Shown here: in pieces, positions 27,493 through 34,865 of the stretch
Layout of the letters: every line of letters begins with the position of its first letter
Position numbering within the stretch: position 1 is the first letter of the stretch
NCBI GenBank assembly: GCA_900546315.1
Contig: URCP01000001.1
Location: forward strand, 42,799 to 106,798
Direction: 5' to 3'
DNA: 64,000 bases
From: an uncultured Eubacteriales bacterium
GTDB taxonomy: Bacteria; Bacillota; Clostridia; Oscillospirales; CAG-272
Position numbers and translations under genes: made by a program
The notes under the pieces: generated by a model
Told to the model about the DNA's origin: nothing
Seen by the model: only the letters and a program-made list of their open reading frames with translations
Databases searched by the model: none

Positions 27493-28551
27493 TCAGAATA
27501 CCACAACCGGCTTGATGAGCCCCTCGGGCTTGTCCTTCATGAGATACAGAGCCTCCTCGATATGCTCGAAACCGGTGAAGCGGTGGGTCAGCAGTATCGA
27601 CGTGTCGAGTCTGCCGTATTTCAGCATCGACGCGAGCCGCTCGGTGCGCATACGCCCTCCTGGCATCAGACCGCCCGCTATCGTCTTGTGCCCCATTCCG
27701 CAGCCCCACTCGGCGCGCGGGATGCGGACATAGTCGCCGGTTCCGAGATAGTTGACGTTTCCGATGATGCCTCCGGGCTTAAGAATTTTTATCGCGTCAA
27801 TGAAGGTGTCGTTGTTTCCCCCGGCGACGATCACCTTGTCGACTCCCCCATTTCCGGTCAGCTCCATGACCTGCTCGTATATCCCGCCGTCACGGTAATT
27901 GACGAAATCGGTCGCCCCGTACTTCATCGCCGCGTCGACACAGATCTTTCTCGAGCCGCCGACCGTGATTATCCGTCCGGCGCCCCTGAGTCTCGCGCCC
28001 GCGACCGCCATCAGCCCGACCGGTCCGATACCTATGACGCAGACACACTCGCCGTACGTCACCTTCGCGAGCTCGCAGCCGTGAAATCCCGTCGGAACCA
28101 TGTCCGACAGCATAACGGCGTCGGTCGGCTCGACACCGTCCGGCAAAAGCGCCATGTTCGCGTCCGCCTCGTTCACGTGATAGCGCTCCGCGAAGACGCC
28201 GTCCTTGAAGTTCGAATACTTCCATCCGGAAAGCATTCCGCCGGAGTGCATCGCGAACCCGCGCTGCGCCTCGACCGAGCCCCAGTCGGGAGTTATCGCG
28301 GGAACTATGACCTTATCGCCGATTTTGAAATCCTTAACGAGATTGCCGACCTCGCGGACGACGCCGACCGACTCGTGACCGAGTATCATATCGTGACGGT
28401 CGCCTATCGCGCCCTCCCATACCGTATGGATATCCGACGTGCACGGGGACACCGCGATCGGCTCGACTATCGCGTCGAGCGGACCGCACTCCGGCACCGG
28501 CTTTTCGATGAACCCGGTCTTCCCGATACCGAGCATTGCGTAACCTTTCAT
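27493..28551 (-). CDS. Zinc-dependent NADP secondary-alcohol dehydrogenase (TBADH-like)
   Basis: Medium-chain dehydrogenase of 352 residues, very similar along its length to Thermoanaerobacter brockii and clostridial isopropanol/2-butanol dehydrogenases, which interconvert secondary alcohols and ketones. Catalytic zinc ligands C37, H59 and D150 are all present, as is the proton-relay SPCTSDIH. The Rossmann motif is GIGPVGLMAV, and GGSR in the second strand fits NADP preference. The ATG at 28551 is preferred because AAAGGA lies 9 nt upstream; an in-frame ATG six codons earlier overlaps that site. It is a single gene, and in a fermenter would serve as an NADPH sink. Confidence 0.93.
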   Translation of the reverse strand: MKGYAMLGIGKTGFIEKPVPECGPLDAIVEPIAVSPCTSDIHTVWEGAIGDRHDMILGHESVGVVREVGNLVKDFKIGDKVIVPAITPDWGSVEAQRGFAMHSGGMLSGWKYSNFKDGVFAERYHVNEADANMALLPDGVEPTDAVMLSDMVPTGFHGCELAKVTYGECVCVIGIGPVGLMAVAGARLRGAGRIITVGGSRKICVDAAMKYGATDFVNYRDGGIYEQVMELTGNGGVDKVIVAGGNNDTFIDAIKILKPGGIIGNVNYLGTGDYVRIPRAEWGCGMGHKTIAGGLMPGGRMRTERLASMLKYGRLDTSILLTHRFTGFEHIEEALYLMKDKPEGLIKPVVVF

Positions 28552-28740
28552 AAATCTCTTTCCTTTCATCGCGCAATTCCTGCCGCGGAATTTTCTGACC
28601 GCGGCGGGAATTATTTTCGCTGTGTTCCGCGTACCGCGGAAACATTTCTATTATTCGTGAAAAGTCCGGAAAATATTCGGAGCGGCGCGGAGGCAATACG
28701 GAATTTGGTGGAATTTGCGGAATTTTTTTCAGAAATCCTC

Positions 28741-28769
28741 TTGAAACCCGCGCAAAAACATTGTATAAT
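28741..28769 (+). promoter_or_regulatory. Promoter of the phosphotransferase-like gene
   Basis: TTGAAA, 17 bp, perfect TATAAT. The start of transcription would fall near 28776, leaving only about 57 nt before the ATG. Confidence 0.7.
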
Positions 28770-28800
28770 ATATGTAAGACATAATCTCGGAAAGGAGAGC

Positions 28801-28836
28801 TTGCGTACAAGTGTGCGTAAAGCATTTAAAAAATGA
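28801..28836 (+). CDS. Possible 11-codon leader peptide
   Basis: The reading frame TTG to TGA encodes MRTSVRKAFKK. GGAAAGGAG ends just 3 nt before the TTG, and the TGA overlaps the ATG of the next gene as ATGA. The main gene's own ATG has no ribosome binding site nearby and an in-frame stop two codons upstream, so re-initiation after this leader could be how it is translated. The spacing to TTG is short, so this is tentative. Confidence 0.35.
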   Translation: MRTSVRKAFKK

Positions 28837-29921
28837 AACTAACCACCGAATCCGCCTCCCCGCTGCTCCGTGAATACGGTATCTCCACCGGAGTCACCGG
28901 CATAAACACTTACCTTGATATCCAGAACGACGGCGACGCCACGATACTCGCCCGCGTCGACGTCAAGCACCGCCCGCCGCTCATGATGAAGCTCTCGCAC
29001 GATCACGAGCATCCGCACGAGCTCATCGAAAAGCGCTGCTGCTTCGCCGAGCATCTGAGACGCAACGGCGTACCGACGCCGGAACGCTACTCCAAGGGCG
29101 GCGAATACTGCCTGTTAATGTCTCTTGACGGAGAAAAGGTCGATGTCGTTCTAGAGGACTTCGCGGGAGAGCCGCTGTCCGTCCTCGACGCCGACACGGC
29201 AAGGGACGCGGGAATGCTGCTCGCGAGAACGCACCGCCTGTCTTTCCGCGACAACTGCAAGCTCGGAGTTCCGTCGCCCTTCGACGCGCTCGGGAAGAAT
29301 CCGCTCTCCGGGCTAGATAAGTTCGTCGAACTCTCGAAGAAGGCACTCGAGAGCCAGATAAAGTCTGTCACGTACCCGCACCGCCTCTGCAAGAAGCCGG
29401 AGATCTGCGGAGAAATCCTCGACATCTGCAACCGCCGCTTCGCCAGCGCGCGCGAGCTGTGGGACAGACTTCCGCGCGGCGCCGTACAGGGCAATCTCAA
29501 TCTTCATAACCTCACAAGACGCGAGGGAGTACTGACGCTCTGCGACTTCGGCTCCTCCGGAGACGAAACGCTCGTCGGGGATATGCTGCTCGAAGGGCTC
29601 AGACTTGTGTACTTCTCCCCTCTCGCGGACGGGCTCACCGACGCGTCGAGGCCGGGACTCTTTGAGGCCTTCGTCGCCGGATACCGCCATATCTGCCCGC
29701 TGACGCACGACGAGAGAGTCGTAGCCTGCGAGCTGTACCCTGTCTACAACGCTCTCATGCTCCCGAGAATCGCGTCAATGAACGGAAGATTCCCGGATTC
29801 GCTCGAGGGAGTCATGGCGTCCGGAGACTGCGAGAAAGCAGACGAGGCTCTCGCGGCGATTTATACGCTCATAACCGAGGATTCGAGAAAAATCTTCGCG
29901 AGCGAGCTCTTCGGAAACTGA
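28833..29921 (+). CDS. Aminoglycoside-phosphotransferase-fold protein, degenerate catalytic loop
   Basis: Protein of 362 residues with the APH/choline-kinase fold. The DFG-like metal motif CDFGSSGD is intact (D238). The catalytic loop, normally HGDLxxxN, reads QGNLNLHN at 219-226, so the base Asp is Asn and the preceding His is Gln. Activity as a kinase is therefore doubtful, although Asn can sometimes partly substitute. The substrate is unknown. The only usable start is the ATG at 28833, whose nearest ribosome binding site is 36 nt away and seems to serve a short leader frame. The S-component genes lie 127 bp downstream under their own promoter. Confidence 0.8.
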   Translation: MKLTTESASPLLREYGISTGVTGINTYLDIQNDGDATILARVDVKHRPPLMMKLSHDHEHPHELIEKRCCFAEHLRRNGVPTPERYSKGGEYCLLMSLDGEKVDVVLEDFAGEPLSVLDADTARDAGMLLARTHRLSFRDNCKLGVPSPFDALGKNPLSGLDKFVELSKKALESQIKSVTYPHRLCKKPEICGEILDICNRRFASARELWDRLPRGAVQGNLNLHNLTRREGVLTLCDFGSSGDETLVGDMLLEGLRLVYFSPLADGLTDASRPGLFEAFVAGYRHICPLTHDERVVACELYPVYNALMLPRIASMNGRFPDSLEGVMASGDCEKADEALAAIYTLITEDSRKIFASELFGN

Positions 29922-29953
29922 TCTGGTATTAAAATATTTCGCAAATCTGAGGC

Positions 29954-29998
29954 TTTAATTATACCCACAGCTGCTGTATAATATATGTACAGCAGCTG
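29954..29998 (+). promoter_or_regulatory. Promoter of the S-component pair overlapped by a palindromic operator
   Basis: -35 TTTAAT (29954-29959), 17 bp, -10 TATAAT (29977-29982). A perfect palindrome CAGCTGCTGT-N11-ACAGCAGCTG (29968-29998) covers the -10 box and the start of transcription. A protein bound here would block RNA polymerase. Confidence 0.65.
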
Positions 29999-30047
29999 AT
30001 TTTTATCTCGGAGTGCGGAGACGTCCGGAGTCCAGAAGGAAAAGAAA

Positions 30048-30620
30048 ATGAATACTACAGAAAGAACCGGCAAGAAAAGTTTCATCACACCAAGAAAGAT
30101 AACCCTCGCGGCAATATTCATGGCGCTCAACGTCATCATGAGCTCGTTCGGCATACCCGTCCCGGGCGGGAGCTTCTATCTCTGCGACGCGGTCATATGC
30201 ACGGCGGCGATACTTCTCGACCCCGTGACGGCGTTCGCGGTCGGCGGCATCGGCTCGCTCATCGGCGACTTCTTCTTCTATCCGTCGGCGATGGTGGTCT
30301 CGCTCGTGGTTCACGGTCTTCAGGCGGCGGTCATCTCGCTCGTCGTCAACGGGACGGACGAGATCCGCGGTCTCCCGGTGAAGCCGAGACGGTTCGGCAA
30401 GGCGGTTATCGGCGTCGCGCTCGGAACGCTCATAATGACTGTAGGCTACACGATTGGCGCCGCGGTAGTCTATTCCACGCCCGAGTACGCGGTGATCAAT
30501 ATCCCGTATGAGCTGCTCCAGTCCGGCATCGGCTCCGCGGCGAGCCTTCTCATCTGCTATCGCTTCGGACTCATAAAGGTCTATGACCGATTCTTCGGCA
30601 AACCCGTCGCGGCAAACTGA
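30048..30620 (+). CDS. ECF transporter S-component 1
   Basis: Small integral membrane protein of 190 residues with about six hydrophobic segments, of the substrate-binding (S) type of energy-coupling factor vitamin transporters. Typical features are the ALFMALNVVMSSFG-like first helix with small residues for docking to the EcfT subunit, the PVPGG turn, and GGIGSLIGDFFFYP. The ATPase pair EcfA1/A2 and EcfT are not in the window, so it presumably shares a common module encoded elsewhere. It is followed after 30 bp by a very similar S-component. The vitamin or other substrate cannot be read from the sequence. AAGGA precedes the ATG. Confidence 0.85.
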   Translation: MNTTERTGKKSFITPRKITLAAIFMALNVIMSSFGIPVPGGSFYLCDAVICTAAILLDPVTAFAVGGIGSLIGDFFFYPSAMVVSLVVHGLQAAVISLVVNGTDEIRGLPVKPRRFGKAVIGVALGTLIMTVGYTIGAAVVYSTPEYAVINIPYELLQSGIGSAASLLICYRFGLIKVYDRFFGKPVAAN

Positions 30621-30650
30621 CAAAAATAATTGAAAAGGAAAAGAAAGAAA

Positions 30651-31193
30651 ATGACAGACACACAGGCAAAGAATCACTACACAGTAAAGTGGATAACCGT
30701 TACCGCCCTCTTCATGGCGCTCAACGTCGTGATGAGCTCCTTCGGTCTCCCGGTTCCGGGCGGACATCTCTATCTCAACGACGTCATCATCTGCACGGCG
30801 GCGATACTTCTCGACCCGGTCGGAGCGTTCGCGGTCGGCGGCATCGGGGCTTTCCTCGGAGATTTCTTCTTCTATCCGACGCCTATGGTCACGTCGCTCA
30901 TCGTTCACGGACTTCAGGCGGTCGTCATCTCGCTCTGCACCCGTAAGCTCTTCAAGGGCAAGAACGACGGCAAGGGCAAGCCTGTGCTCGCATCAACCGT
31001 CGGTGTGGCGATCGGCGCGGTCATCATGGTCGTCGGCTACACGATCGGTCGGTGCTTCTACGCGTCCGTTGAGTACGCAATATTGAAGATTCCGTTCCAG
31101 ATTCTTCAGGCGGCTGTCGGCGCCGTAGCGGGCGTTATCATCGTCTACAAGTGCGGGCTCGGGAAGCTCTTCGATAAGCTCATGAACAAGTGA
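30651..31193 (+). CDS. ECF transporter S-component 2 (tandem paralogue)
   Basis: S-component of 180 residues, strikingly similar to the one directly upstream (both share MALNV.MSSFG.PVPGG and the LLDPV.AFAVGGIG and GDFFFYP blocks), so the pair arose by tandem duplication. The two differ mainly in the N-terminus, in the loop after helix 4 and in the C-terminal helices, so they may take related but distinct substrates or act together. I chose the ATG at 30651 over a TTG at 30630, which would give a Lys/Arg-only extension. AAAAGGA lies upstream at about 13 nt. A strong terminator follows. Confidence 0.85.
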   Translation: MTDTQAKNHYTVKWITVTALFMALNVVMSSFGLPVPGGHLYLNDVIICTAAILLDPVGAFAVGGIGAFLGDFFFYPTPMVTSLIVHGLQAVVISLCTRKLFKGKNDGKGKPVLASTVGVAIGAVIMVVGYTIGRCFYASVEYAILKIPFQILQAAVGAVAGVIIVYKCGLGKLFDKLMNK

Positions 31194-31201
31194 ATATTTC
31201 T

Positions 31202-31233
31202 CCTCCGCGGGTCACTCGCGGGGGATTTTTTTT
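31202..31233 (+). terminator. Terminator of the S-component operon
   Basis: Stem CCTCCGCG/CGCGGGGG (one mismatch) followed by eight T. Confidence 0.85.
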
Positions 31234-31261
31234 ATTTCTGTGCTTGTTTACAAATCCGGCA

Positions 31262-31290
31262 TTGCATCCGCCGCGCGCTTGCTGTATAAT
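31262..31290 (+). promoter_or_regulatory. Promoter of the transglutaminase-like gene
   Basis: TTGCAT, 17 bp, perfect TATAAT, 37 bp before the start codon. Confidence 0.65.
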
Positions 31291-31326
31291 ATTTTCAAGC
31301 AGACTTTTGACAGGAAGGAATAACTT

Positions 31327-32217
31327 ATGAATCAATACGAAGAGCAGGTCAGAAACCTGTACCTTGGTATCCTGAACAATTACCCCGAATTTGCCGGAGA
31401 AGATGACGCACACCTCGAATATGACTTCGCGGCGCCGGAATTTGAGGAAATGCGCTACGCGTATACCCTTGATAATATCGCGGGAAACGGCACAGCCTCT
31501 GAGCGCGCCGAAAGGCTTCTGCACTACTTCGCGCCGAGACTGAAGCACGAATCCTTTTACGACAACCACGTGGAGTGCAGCGCGATGAAGCTGCTCACGT
31601 ACAGCTTTGAAAACGACGAGCACGGGATAAACTGCCTGAACAAGGCGAAAATCCTCGCCGAGTGCTGTCTGGCTCTGGGCATTTTCGCGCGGAGGGTGTT
31701 CATCCACCCGCTCTCACCGTTTGATTTTGATTCCCACGTCGTCTGCGAGATATTTGATGAGCAGCGGGGAAAATGGATAATGCTCGATCCGACGACCGAC
31801 GGTTACTTCGTGAATGAGGACAATGTGCCGCTCTCAATGTATGAGATACGAACAAACTACCTGAACTCCGAATTTCTCACTCTCGTCTCCGCGGATGACA
31901 AAGACGCCGACTTCCGGAAAGCGGCGGAGAAAAACGAAAGCATAAACCTTTATTTCCTGAAAAACTGCTTCCGCATATCCTTCGAGACATACAACGGCTT
32001 CGGTGAAAGAAAAGGTTCAGTCTGCCTTGTTCCGGAGCACTACCCGGTGTGCAGGAACGAAGAGCTGAACCACAGATTCAGAGTCGAAAATATGCCGGAA
32101 GAATACAGGTATCTTCTCGACGCGCAGGAAAAATACCTCGAAAAGACAAATCACACGGAGGAACCGACCGCGTACAGTGTCAGGTCTGTATACGCCGCGC
32201 CGGAACGGAAGTCCTGA
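31327..32217 (+). CDS. Transglutaminase-like (papain-fold) domain protein
   Basis: Protein of 296 residues with the transglutaminase core. The triad is Cys103 in GINCLNKA, His137 in DSHVVCE and Asp154 in MLDPT, with the usual ALGIFARRV stretch between. Bacterial members are mostly peptidases or amidases and do not cross-link. There is no signal peptide or membrane segment, so it should act in the cytosol. The N-terminal 95 and C-terminal 130 residues match nothing I recognise. AAGGA lies 8 nt before the ATG. It is monocistronic. The substrate is unknown. Confidence 0.75.
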   Translation: MNQYEEQVRNLYLGILNNYPEFAGEDDAHLEYDFAAPEFEEMRYAYTLDNIAGNGTASERAERLLHYFAPRLKHESFYDNHVECSAMKLLTYSFENDEHGINCLNKAKILAECCLALGIFARRVFIHPLSPFDFDSHVVCEIFDEQRGKWIMLDPTTDGYFVNEDNVPLSMYEIRTNYLNSEFLTLVSADDKDADFRKAAEKNESINLYFLKNCFRISFETYNGFGERKGSVCLVPEHYPVCRNEELNHRFRVENMPEEYRYLLDAQEKYLEKTNHTEEPTAYSVRSVYAAPERKS

Positions 32218-32232
32218 CAATACGGTTGACCG

Positions 32233-32643
32233 TCAGTTCAGCCCGAACGCCTCGGGAAGGAGCTCCGACAGCGTGAACCGCTTCATGTTTCTATTCGTAT
32301 CCTGACAGAAGACCACCATATCGCCGAACTCCGACAGTGCCTGACGACAGATCCCACACGGCGTGACGATCCGCTCAGCGCTCACGCAGATAGCGCGGAA
32401 TCTGCGCTCCCCGGCCGCTATCGCCGAGCCAAGCGCGACCCGTTCGGCACAGGTCCCCGCGCCGAACGACGCGTTCTCAAAATTACAGCCAATATATATC
32501 TTCCCGCTCTCCGCGAGCAGAGCGGCGCCGACCCTGAAGCCGGAATACGGCGCGTAAGCCGCCTCACGCGCCGAAAGACTTGATGACGCGAGAGACTCAA
32601 CGAGAGAGGTTTCAATAAGTGTGTTCATTTCATTATTTTCCAT
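32233..32643 (-). CDS. cdd: Cytidine deaminase
   Basis: Salvage enzyme that deaminates cytidine and deoxycytidine to uridine and deoxyuridine, 136 residues, the normal size for the homotetrameric type. The zinc site is complete: Cys65 and Glu67 in TCAERVAL, and Cys96 and Cys99 in PCGICRQ. Substrate residues NFENAS are conserved. AAAGGA lies 8 nt before the ATG. It is a single gene, convergent with the transglutaminase-like gene. Confidence 0.95.
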   Translation of the reverse strand: MENNEMNTLIETSLVESLASSSLSAREAAYAPYSGFRVGAALLAESGKIYIGCNFENASFGAGTCAERVALGSAIAAGERRFRAICVSAERIVTPCGICRQALSEFGDMVVFCQDTNRNMKRFTLSELLPEAFGLN

Positions 32644-32759
32644 GATTTTGTTCCTTTCTTCACCGCGGACGTCAGGCTCTTCTGACCCTTATATAATTAT
32701 ATAACAAAAAGGAGCGGATTGTTACAGGAAAATCAAAAAAATCGTCCGATTCTCAGAAA

Positions 32760-32822
32760 ATCGTCATATTATACATTGCCGCTCGCAATATCTGTGCGAT
32801 ATGACGATTTCTCGTTTTTTTT
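32760..32822. terminator. Long hairpin between cdd and the sigma factor gene
   Basis: Inverted repeat ATCGTCATAT (32760) and ATATGACGAT (32799) with an inner stem ATTGC/GCAAT, followed on the plus strand by a nine-T run. No plus-strand gene is nearer than the one ending at 32217. It may end antisense read-through across cdd, insulate the sigma factor promoter, or lie in the cdd leader on the other strand. Confidence 0.6.
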
Positions 32823-32834
32823 TGCTTTTCTCTA

Positions 32835-32863
32835 TTGACATTCTTTCGTCTATCTGGTATAAT
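32835..32863 (+). promoter_or_regulatory. Promoter of the sigma factor operon
   Basis: Perfect consensus TTGACA, 17 bp, TATAAT. Confidence 0.8.
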
Positions 32864-32910
32864 ATTCACAGACGGGTCTGCCGTTTGGTTATTCTGTGCC
32901 GTCAGGGGGG

Positions 32911-33456
32911 ATGTTCCGGTGTACTTTGGATGAGTTATTCGAGACGTTCATGCGTAATAATTACAGACGCTTCTACGCCTTTTGCGTTTCGCGCCGCGCG
33001 GGACACGGTGACGCCGATGATATCGTGAGCGAGGCATTCATGCGGCTTTATAAAAAATGGCCGGAGATATTCAGATACACAGACGAGTACCTCATAAAAT
33101 GGATGTATAAGGCGATAACTCTCATAATCAATGAGTACAGGCGAAATGACCAGAAGCACGACACCGTGAACCTGGATGACTACGCCGACATTCTCACGGT
33201 CGGAAACGACGCCGACAAAGCGTTCAGGTACAGTGACCTCATAGAGTCGCTCGAAAAAGACATGACTCCATCGGACAAGGAACTCTTCCGGCTCGTGTTC
33301 CTCGTCGGGTTACAGCGGCAGGAGCTGTGCGAGCGATTCGGTATAAACGACCAGGCGCTGCGGACAAGGATATCAAAGCTCAAGGAACGGATGAAACGAA
33401 CCATTCTGAAAAAAATTTATCCGACCTGTAACAACAACCGCTTTTTTAACATATAG
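32911..33456 (+). CDS. ECF-type sigma factor
   Basis: RNA polymerase sigma factor of the sigma-70 family, about 181 residues, with only regions 2 and 4. Region 2 reads RRFYAFCVSRRAGHGDADDIVSEAFMRLYKKW; region 4 reads LVFLVGLQRQELCERFGINDQALRTRISKLKERM. The start is uncertain. The ATG at 32911 directly abuts AGGGGGG, a GTG at 32896 lies upstream, and a TTG at 32926 is 15 nt downstream of that site. The gene is followed by a single-pass membrane protein, probably its anti-sigma factor, and a secreted protein. A perfect housekeeping promoter drives it, so control is probably through the partner protein. Confidence 0.85.
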   Translation: MFRCTLDELFETFMRNNYRRFYAFCVSRRAGHGDADDIVSEAFMRLYKKWPEIFRYTDEYLIKWMYKAITLIINEYRRNDQKHDTVNLDDYADILTVGNDADKAFRYSDLIESLEKDMTPSDKELFRLVFLVGLQRQELCERFGINDQALRTRISKLKERMKRTILKKIYPTCNNNRFFNI

Positions 33457-33517
33457 TATATGACGGCAATATAATGTTTCACTGAAAAAGCATCTGTCAG
33501 CAAGGAGGCTGTAATGT

Positions 33518-34297
33518 TTGAACGAGAATGAAGATTACAGAAAAAAGATGATCGATTTCCTCGGCGGCATCATCGAAATGGAGTCCGGGAAAAGCGACGG
33601 CAAAGCTAATACCGACCTGATGGAGGAGTGCGGAGATATGCTTTGCGATCTTGTCGGGAACGACGCCGCTATATCCGACGACGAGATTGAAAAAAGAATA
33701 AAAATTGTCACGGGCAGAAATGACACACGGAGCCACACGAGGAAAAGGACCGCCGCGCGCCGTGCCGGTTCGGTTATTTTAGCGGCGGCTCTGCTCTGCG
33801 TCAGCGTCGGGGCGGTGTGCCTGATAGACCCGAAGCTGCGGGAAGGCTTCACAACCGCTATAGGCATGGGATACGGCAAACCCGTGGACGTTGACAACTA
33901 CACGTTCGAGGTGATCGGAACCGCCCGTATATACAGTAACGCTGAGGAACTGCTGAAAGCGACCGGATTTGACATCATGTATCCGCACGAATTCCCGGAA
34001 AGCACGGGCTTCAAGGAGATAAACACGGTTGAGGAAACCACTTTCCCGATAATTTTCGCGTTCGATGACCCGCTATTTTCGATCTCTGTACATGAGCGCG
34101 GAACAACAAGCAATGAAGAATTTCAGAATGACCATGACATCGTCGTCACTATCGGCGGCAATACGTTCTACATAAAGGAAGCAGCCGATCAATGGGTCGC
34201 GCTGACAATGGACGATCTGTACACATACCAAATCTGGAGCGCAAATGAAGAAGATCTTTATACTATGATGAAAGGATTAAAATACGCAAATGAGTAA
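33518..34297 (+). CDS. Single-pass membrane protein, probable anti-sigma factor
   Basis: Protein of 259 residues: an acidic cytoplasmic N-terminal part (about 1-80), one membrane helix (about 84-106, AGSVILAAALLCVSVGAV), and an outer domain resembling DUF4367-type sensor domains. No zinc-binding HCC motif is seen. Position directly after an ECF sigma gene and the topology suggest it holds the sigma factor at the membrane until a signal arrives; this is inference. The start is TTG at 33518, with a strong AAGGAGG 9 nt upstream. It overlaps the next gene by 8 nt. Confidence 0.65.
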   Translation: MNENEDYRKKMIDFLGGIIEMESGKSDGKANTDLMEECGDMLCDLVGNDAAISDDEIEKRIKIVTGRNDTRSHTRKRTAARRAGSVILAAALLCVSVGAVCLIDPKLREGFTTAIGMGYGKPVDVDNYTFEVIGTARIYSNAEELLKATGFDIMYPHEFPESTGFKEINTVEETTFPIIFAFDDPLFSISVHERGTTSNEEFQNDHDIVVTIGGNTFYIKEAADQWVALTMDDLYTYQIWSANEEDLYTMMKGLKYANE

Positions 34298-34709
34298 ACT
34301 GAAGAAATTTGTCAGGAGTGCCGCTCTGGCGATAGCTCTGACCGCGTCTATGTCCACCTGCGCGATGGCGCTCACATCGGATCAGACTTACAACAGAGAC
34401 ATAGAAGTCAGAGTCGAAGACGCCGACGGACTGTCCGAAAGCGAGATCTCAAGAGTGAAGAACGGCGTCATCGCCGTCTATCTGTCCGGGGAAGTCGCAT
34501 CCGACGGCATCAGCACGTATAACCTGACCTGCACCCTGTTCGGTCACGACAAACAGACGCGCAACGCGAGCCTTATTGAACACCAGGTCAACAAGAAAGC
34601 TCCGAGATGCAAGCAGGTCTATTATAAGGTTATAACCTGCTCAAGGTGCGACTATATGGACACGGAGACCATATCCTCGAGCTATATCTACTGCTGCGCC
34701 GAGGACTGA
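34290..34709 (+). CDS. Small secreted protein of unknown function
   Basis: Protein of 139 residues with a cleavable signal peptide (hydrophobic to about residue 27, cleavage after AMA). The mature part is polar, and its last 35 residues hold six cysteines, including CSRC and CC, which could form disulfides. It is not recognised. It overlaps the membrane protein gene upstream by 8 nt and ends at a strong terminator, so it is the third member of the sigma factor operon. It may be the ligand or effector of that signalling set. Confidence 0.65.
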   Translation: MSKLKKFVRSAALAIALTASMSTCAMALTSDQTYNRDIEVRVEDADGLSESEISRVKNGVIAVYLSGEVASDGISTYNLTCTLFGHDKQTRNASLIEHQVNKKAPRCKQVYYKVITCSRCDYMDTETISSSYIYCCAED

Positions 34710-34764
34710 TTTGCAGATTGCAGTCTGAGCCGTATGACGGTTTACCGCCATTTTACGGCACCAA

Positions 34765-34808
34765 AAAAACTCCCGATGACATTTTTGTGTCTGTCATCGG
34801 GAGTTTTT
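34765..34808. terminator. Bidirectional terminator
   Basis: Perfect 17-bp stem (AAAAACTCCCGATGACA with its complement) around a 10-nt loop. A/T ends supply a T run in both directions. It lies between the secreted protein gene and the convergent SLH gene. Confidence 0.92.
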
Positions 34809-34865
34809 ATTTATGTGTCGTTTCCTGCCGGTACAATTGCTTACGTATCCGGGTCAGCTCACGGG

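Noticed and set aside
27562..28836. 424-codon plus-strand frame opposite the alcohol dehydrogenase
   Set aside because: Antisense shadow. Only its last 11 codons, behind a real ribosome binding site, were kept as a possible leader peptide.
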